Translations under genes and position numbers: made by a program
DNA from: Porogramme epimiltina
Taxonomy: Eukaryota; Basidiomycota; Agaricomycetes; Polyporales; Polyporaceae
Direction of reading: 5' to 3'
NCBI GenBank assembly: GCA_900155495.1
Contig: FTLJ01000984.1
Coordinates: 1 to 26,650 of the forward strand
DNA length: 26,650 bases
The notes under the pieces: model-generated
Database searches by the model: none
What the model saw: only the letters and a program-made list of their open reading frames with translations
What the model was told of the DNA's origin: nothing
In this document: positions 21,201 to 26,650 of the stretch, piece by piece
How positions within the stretch are numbered: the first letter of the stretch is position 1
Layout: each line of letters begins with the position of its first letter

Positions 21201-21768
21201 CCGAGCACAGCATGGCTCTTCAAAGGTTGACACCCAGCGGCATCGTAGCTGACTATTTGACTCGCCTCATGGACAAATTTTGATCTATAGAACCGGAGAG
21301 ATCGCCCGCAGTGCTCGGATGTGCACTCCTCGTGAGACCGTGGCCTGAAATCGAGACGTTGAGTAGAGGTACCGCCCCCTACAGCGCGCATCGACAGGAA
21401 TGCGTCGCTGTACAGGTGCAGGAAGTTAAGGCTGACTAGGCGAAAGATGTGCCTGTCGCCCTGTGCGCGCACTCATCAGCGGCAGCGACACAGATGGTGG
21501 TGCATATGGGGCGACAACACCACTCACGACCTGGGAATTGGCCGTCGTGGGTCGTTCGAGACCAAATTCCACCAACGTCAGAGGCTCCAGCTGGCGCCAT
21601 GATCACGTGCTTCTCGCAATTTCCAAGCTCCGCCCAACCACCGCGGAAAACGCCGGAACGCAGCCCGGCGAGCCGGGCGCACGCTCACGTCCGTCATCGA
21701 CCCGCTGCTCTTCCTCGTCGGTCACCCCACCCACCTCCCACCCCCGCCGACTCAGCTAGAAACACGCC
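18241..21768. other. 3.5-kb gene-poor region
   Basis: No supported gene, RNA or repeat was found on either strand. Open frames are short (the longest is 172 codons, at 21449-21967, and it runs into ADK1; next is a 155-codon frame at 20538-21005 on the minus strand). They lack codon bias and motifs. Composition is near even, unlike the GC-rich DNA after 21770. I saw no tRNA cloverleaf, transposase or reverse-transcriptase motif, and no obvious terminal repeats. The last 200 bp hold the ADK1 promoter, which has no clear TATA box and a C-rich, pyrimidine-heavy stretch just before the start. Confidence 0.5.
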
Positions 21769-22974
<1,206 letters not shown>

Positions 22975-23612
22975 TCCTCCCCGCCACGCCGCAGAGGCGG
23001 CAGCGGTAGACAACAACGGACGCACTCCCCCGCTGCACCCTCGTTTCCGCCCGCGCCCCCGTTCCCGCCTCCGCACCCTGCCCGGTCGGGCGCGCCGCTC
23101 CCTTACTGTACGTACGCCCTCGTAGTCCACCTAGATGTGTCCAAACGTACATTCTTTCGCCTCCGCCGTCGCGAGCCTCGTGTCCTCGTCGTGCCCCGCG
23201 TGTCCCTCTTTCCTCCGACTTCCGACCTCCGACCCTGAAGCGCCCGTCGGACAGTGCGGCAGCCCGGGCCTCCCGGGCTATACCGCGTCCCGTTAGCCCA
23301 CCCGGCACCGTAGAGACCGCACCGCGCCCACCCCCCACGAGGGGTGCTTCTTCGTGCGACGTGGGGACACCCCGCGCTATACTCCAAGACGTGCGTGGGG
23401 CGCCGGAACGCTGCACGCCTGAGCGCCCGCTCCGCACGACGACTACGATGTATGTACTCTACTTGAGCGTTCGAGCGAAGGCGGAAGGCCGCGCCCCGCA
23501 CTCGTGAGCCGTCAGCGTCCTCCATTCCCGTGCGGCGCCCGCCGCACCGGCGCTGCAGAGTGCGTGCAGTAGTGCACCCGAGCAGCGCAAACGCACAGAT
23601 ACCAATGCTTGC

Positions 23613-23633
23613 CCCGTACCCGTACCCGTACCC
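23613..23633. repeat. CCCGTA hexamer, three tandem copies
   Basis: Three perfect CCCGTA units are followed by CCC. Too short to assign a role. Confidence 0.7.
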
Positions 23634-23831
23634 CACATGCGGCCCATGATGAGGGGAAGAGCGGGAATGCGATCGCGCACGGTTCGAAACTTCGCCCGCG
23701 GCCCGCGTGCTTCGGGCGCCCGGCGGGGCGCTACGTATACGTCTGCTGGGTCTGAGCCCACTTCGCGAGTCTGCTGAGTTTCCGGTGTTGACGTGCGCTT
23801 GTGAGGCCGCACCCTCGTTCTGCGGCGTGCC

Positions 23832-23878
23832 CCCGAGTCCCGAGTCCCGACCCGCGAGCCCCGAGTCCCGAGCCCCGA
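23832..23878. repeat. Imperfect CCCGAGT / CCCGAGC tandem repeat
   Basis: Units of about 7-8 bases (CCCGAGT, CCCGAGC and the related CCCGCGAGC) recur about six times. The block is low-complexity, and I see no coding use for it. Confidence 0.6.
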
Positions 23879-24174
23879 AGGCGGCGTCGGGGTGTTCTCC
23901 CGCGCGTCAAGGGGCGCATACATACGAATTGCACGCACCCGGGCCACGCTTCGGACGGTGCGGTGAGCCCCGCGGTGCTCTACCAACCCGTCAGGCCATC
24001 CGCGTCGACCCCGCACGCGCTCGATCCCGAGCGAGCTGCAAGTCCCGCCTCGGGCTCCAGGGCCCAGGGCCCAGACCCTCCCGTCGGCTCGAGAGCGACG
24101 TCGGACTCGCCAGAAGAAGCTCGTGCGAGTAGGACGCGGCAGATGGCGGACGGCGGACGGTGGACGGTGGACGC

Positions 24175-24211
24175 GGGGTGGGGTGGGGTGGAGTGGGGTG
24201 GGGTGATGGGG
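24175..24211 (+). repeat. GGGGT-rich block, G-quadruplex-capable
   Basis: Six runs of four G are separated by one to five bases (T, TGGAGT-like and TGAT), preceded by a TGGACGG repeat at about 24155-24172. The plus strand fits the usual four-run G-quadruplex pattern. It is not the telomere repeat (TTAGGG). No gene is close enough to assign it as a promoter element. Confidence 0.55.
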
Positions 24212-25678
24212 TAATTTTGGACGCGCCAATCCCGAAGCCCCGCGCGAGCCTACCTGCGCCCACGGGCGTGCGTTACTTAGAGGGGGGAGGGGGGCGTGTG
24301 GGCTCACGACATCCCGCCTGGCGCTCGAGGGGGGGATCGTCTGCGCGTAAAGCGGACGTGTGGCTGCTCGAGCGGGCGCCAACGCTCCAAGCGTGGACGT
24401 TTCGCGCGTACGTGCTAGCTTACTCTTCGCACGCACGCACGCGCGTAGGAGCACTCGGCGAGCCCCGTCGAGCATTCACGAGCCTCAGAAATACCCAGGA
24501 AGAAGACGTGCGTCGAGCGCGCGCCTGCGCAGGCCTGAGGAGCCTGGGTGCATTTCGTCGACGCCCTATCGGGAGCGCGCGCGCGCCGCAACGATGTCGA
24601 CGGTTCTTGGCTTCCTCTACGCGGGTGGCGCGCGCGACCGCTGGGACGCCTCTCGGCAGAGCGTGTCATGTGCGGTGCAGCCAGGCTCGCCCTGAGGCCT
24701 GAAAGGCTTCTCGCCGCCGCACCGCGGGGGCTCAAGGGGGCGCTGACTGGCCCGTCGCTGGGCACAGCGGAAAGTTTCCACAGTCGCCTTCGCGCCCTCT
24801 AAGCAAGCCCCCGGCAACAAGCACCCCCGCACAGGACGCTGACACAGCGCGCGCGGGAGGCCATGCGCGAACATTCGCGCGCGTGGGCGACGGTGGACGT
24901 GCACCCTGTCAAGCTGAGCGAGCGTGCCAACGAGCCGGGGGCGTGGGGCGACTCAGCAGGACGCCGGGCGCGCGCGCGCGGTGACTAAGCGCTAAGCAAA
25001 CGCGTCGCCGAGGCACCACCGCCGGCGCGGGCCTGCCAGGTTGCGGACTTGCAGCGAACCACGACACCTGCCGGATATGGGCAGTGCATCGCTCCCCGGC
25101 TCGCCGGGTTTTTCGTGCGACGCCGGAGGGCGGGACACGGGGGGGTGTGGTGTGGGGGCGCGCAAACTTCCTGCGCCGCACGCAAATTTGAAGGGTGGCG
25201 GGAGAACGCGAACGCAATCGAGGGGCCACAATGTCCCGCGGGGGCGTCACGCAGGAAAAACACCGGCAGCGCCCGCGCCCGCGCCAGAGGAAGGGGGGGA
25301 GGGCCAGCCCAGTTTGGGGGGAACCGAAAGCCCCTGGTATGGAGTGATGCGTATACGCATTGTGGGGGTGTATGGGCACGGGCGCGGACGCCCTAGCAGT
25401 AGCAATGTCCGGGATTTGGAACGGGGAGGGGGAGCGCAACAAAGTTGTTGGCTCGCGCGGGGAATCTGAGGGAGATTGTTACGTGAGGGGATCGCAGCCC
25501 TGACAGATCGCCTTGAAACGGCACCGCGCGCCGGCAACTGGGGGCTAGCGACGGCGCGGGGGCGGGCGGTGGGCGGCAGTGGGCGGCGGCGGGGAGGTGA
25601 AGCTCGCGCGCGCGGGGAAGAAGGTCGCGCGGAACGGAGGGGCGGGCGGGCGGGCGGGGGCAGAGGTCGCGCCCGGGG

Positions 25679-25703
25679 NNGAGGGGGGGGGGGGGGGGGG
25701 GGG
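25679..25703. other. Unresolved NN next to a G21 homopolymer
   Basis: Two ambiguous bases at 25679-25680 are followed by GA and then 21 consecutive G (25683-25703), in a longer G-rich stretch (about 25555-25720). This looks like a sequencing or assembly weak point, so length and frame across it cannot be trusted. Confidence 0.85.
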
Positions 25704-26483
25704 CGGAGGCAGAGTTCGCGCCCGTGACAAGGGGGATGAATTGCAATGTCGTAGTTTCGCAGTTTCGCACACAAGATTTGCAGGGGCGGTCGGTCGGGGA
25801 CGCGCGGGAAGGCGGCTGCCTGCCCTCAATTGCCGGAGGGGGCTGGAGGATCCCCCAGGGCCGGGTGTGCCGAGAAGCGGGAGGACAATATGGCGAAGCC
25901 TCAAAGGGAGTCGGACGGGGGCGTTTCGCTGTGGAAGCTCGGTGTGCAATGCGCGCGTAGGTGGCGGCGGGGCGTCGAGGTGGTAGCTATCTGAGCGCCG
26001 ATCGCTGCGCTCGGGCACGGATCTTTACAAATCCTCTGGATCTTGATGTTGCGTCGCGTGCGTGGGGGAGGGCCCTGGGAGGCCCCGGCGGTGCAAGCGG
26101 TGCTGGTGGAGGGCGCAGCCGTCGTGGACGGCCAGGGCGGGCGGGGACGGGCCCGGACGCGGCAGCCCCGCGGGCGGCGCGGATGGCTGGGCAGCAGGGG
26201 GAGCGGCCGGGACGTGGGGGGTGGGCGGCTGCACGGGCGGGCGTCTGCGCCGCTGCCCGATAGCATCTGGAGATCACTGCACCTGGACAGACGAGGGCAG
26301 ACGCCGAGCAAGAGAGACGCCGGGGAGGGCGTTACGGCAGGAGACAGGGCGCTAGCGTGGAGGACTTAGATTAACGCTGGGGCGAGGAGAGAGAAGGCCA
26401 CTCCCTCCCCCGCCCCGATCGCCAGCCGGCGTGTTCTGTCTCTGCTGCCTGCCCCGTGCCCCCCTGCCCACCCCGCGCGCACG

Positions 26484-26546
26484 ATGAAGGCCCCCAGTGC
26501 TCTCCAGCGCGGCATGGCCTGCCTCTGCTGCCGCAAGCGCAAGATG
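26484..26546 (+). CDS. Zn2Cys6 fungal transcription factor, first exon only
   Basis: The ATG at 26484 opens 21 codons ending KRKM, directly followed by a GTGCGT donor at 26547. The peptide runs MKAPSALQRGMACLCCRKRKM. It holds C13-x2-C16, then R-K-R-K-M, which is the start of the Zn2Cys6 binuclear cluster (C-x2-C-x6-C...). The third cysteine would fall two residues into the next exon, beyond the window. LQRG before the cluster and KRKM-intron-R-C are common in agaricomycete regulators. In this family the cluster binds CGG triplets as a dimer and acts in the nucleus. The target genes are unknown. An intron splitting the cluster supports a real gene rather than chance. Confidence 0.75.
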
Positions 26547-26563
26547 GTGCGTCCCCCGCCCCG

Positions 26564-26587
26564 CCCCCCCCCCCCCCCCCCCCCCCC
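26564..26587. repeat. C24 homopolymer in the first intron of the Zn2Cys6 gene
   Basis: 24 consecutive C, 18 bases after the splice donor. The length is probably unreliable in the assembly. It is intronic, so it does not affect the reading frame. Confidence 0.8.
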
Positions 26588-26650
26588 ATCGCCCCGCGCC
26601 CCCGCCCATAGCCCGCCCCCCCGTCCCCGAACTCTCCCTTACACACATCC

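Larger units (their letters stand above)
22975..26483. other. 3.5-kb GC-rich region without recognisable genes
   Basis: This is the 3' flank of ADK1, then very GC-rich DNA up to the Zn2Cys6 gene. Many long open frames exist on both strands (up to 338 codons at 23459-24475, minus). They are rich in R, P, G, A and S, lack domain motifs and overlap in several frames, as expected from GC-rich sequence. Short repeats, a G-rich block and an unresolved NN are listed separately. The right part is presumably the promoter and 5'UTR of the gene at 26484; no TATA box is seen. Confidence 0.5.

Noticed and set aside
23613..23633. CCCGTA repeats as a possible telomeric or subtelomeric array
   Set aside because: Only three copies, not the fungal CCCTAA repeat, and flanked by unique sequence.
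23459..24475. 338-codon minus-strand open frame in the GC-rich region
   Set aside because: It is arginine/proline/serine-rich, overlapped by equally long frames on both strands, and contains short repeats. No introns, motifs or codon signal suggest a gene.
25545..26311. Proline- and arginine-rich minus-strand frames (157, 175 and 136 codons)
   Set aside because: They cross the NN and homopolymer G run and are made of simple-sequence translations.

Overview
The window is nuclear DNA of a filamentous basidiomycete, most likely an Agaricomycete of polypore type. The evidence is short introns (mostly 53-93 bp) with GTRNGT donors, CTRAY-like branch sites and YAG acceptors, microexons, an F-box family typical of mushrooms, a Zn2Cys6 regulator start, and three conserved genes whose proteins look basidiomycete: elongation factor 3, V-ATPase subunit a and adenylate kinase. 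All exon structures were assembled by eye from frame continuity, splice signals and recalled family conservation. No alignment program was run.

Bases 1-7300 are an accessory, recently duplicated region. Two intact F-box genes lie in tandem on the minus strand (1005-2769 and 3665-5441). They are flanked by two paralogues of a DUF6697-like gene on the plus strand: the left one is cut by the window edge (1-449), the right one is complete (6099-7303). The right DUF6697-like gene and the right F-box gene are head to head. The duplicated F-box unit includes 5' and 3' flanks, and a 28-bp block containing a perfect inverted repeat is identical in both promoters. The layout suggests an array of head-to-head [F-box / DUF6697] units, one of which has lost its DUF6697 member.

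Bases 7850-18000 hold three minus-strand housekeeping genes. The first is a 12-exon M50B-like membrane metalloprotease (7847-9625) whose HExxH motif is split by an intron. The second is translation elongation factor 3 (10161-13491), which has a TATA box and a probable 5'UTR intron. The third is vacuolar H+-ATPase subunit a (14461-17988, 12 exons). Just upstream of the ATPase gene, 18132-18240 reads like the last exon of another gene that I cannot identify.

Bases 18241-21768 form a 3.5-kb gene-poor stretch of mixed composition. ADK1 (21769-22974, plus) follows, and from there the DNA is very GC-rich. Bases 22975-26483 hold only low-complexity and G-rich sequence, including an unresolved NN next to a G21 run. 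The window closes on the first exon of a Zn2Cys6 transcription factor (26484-26546), whose first intron contains a C24 tract.

The conserved genes do basic cell work: translation, vacuole acidification, adenylate balance and membrane proteolysis. They do not form an obvious pathway. The part most likely to be undescribed is the duplicated F-box/DUF6697 module with its shared promoter element.
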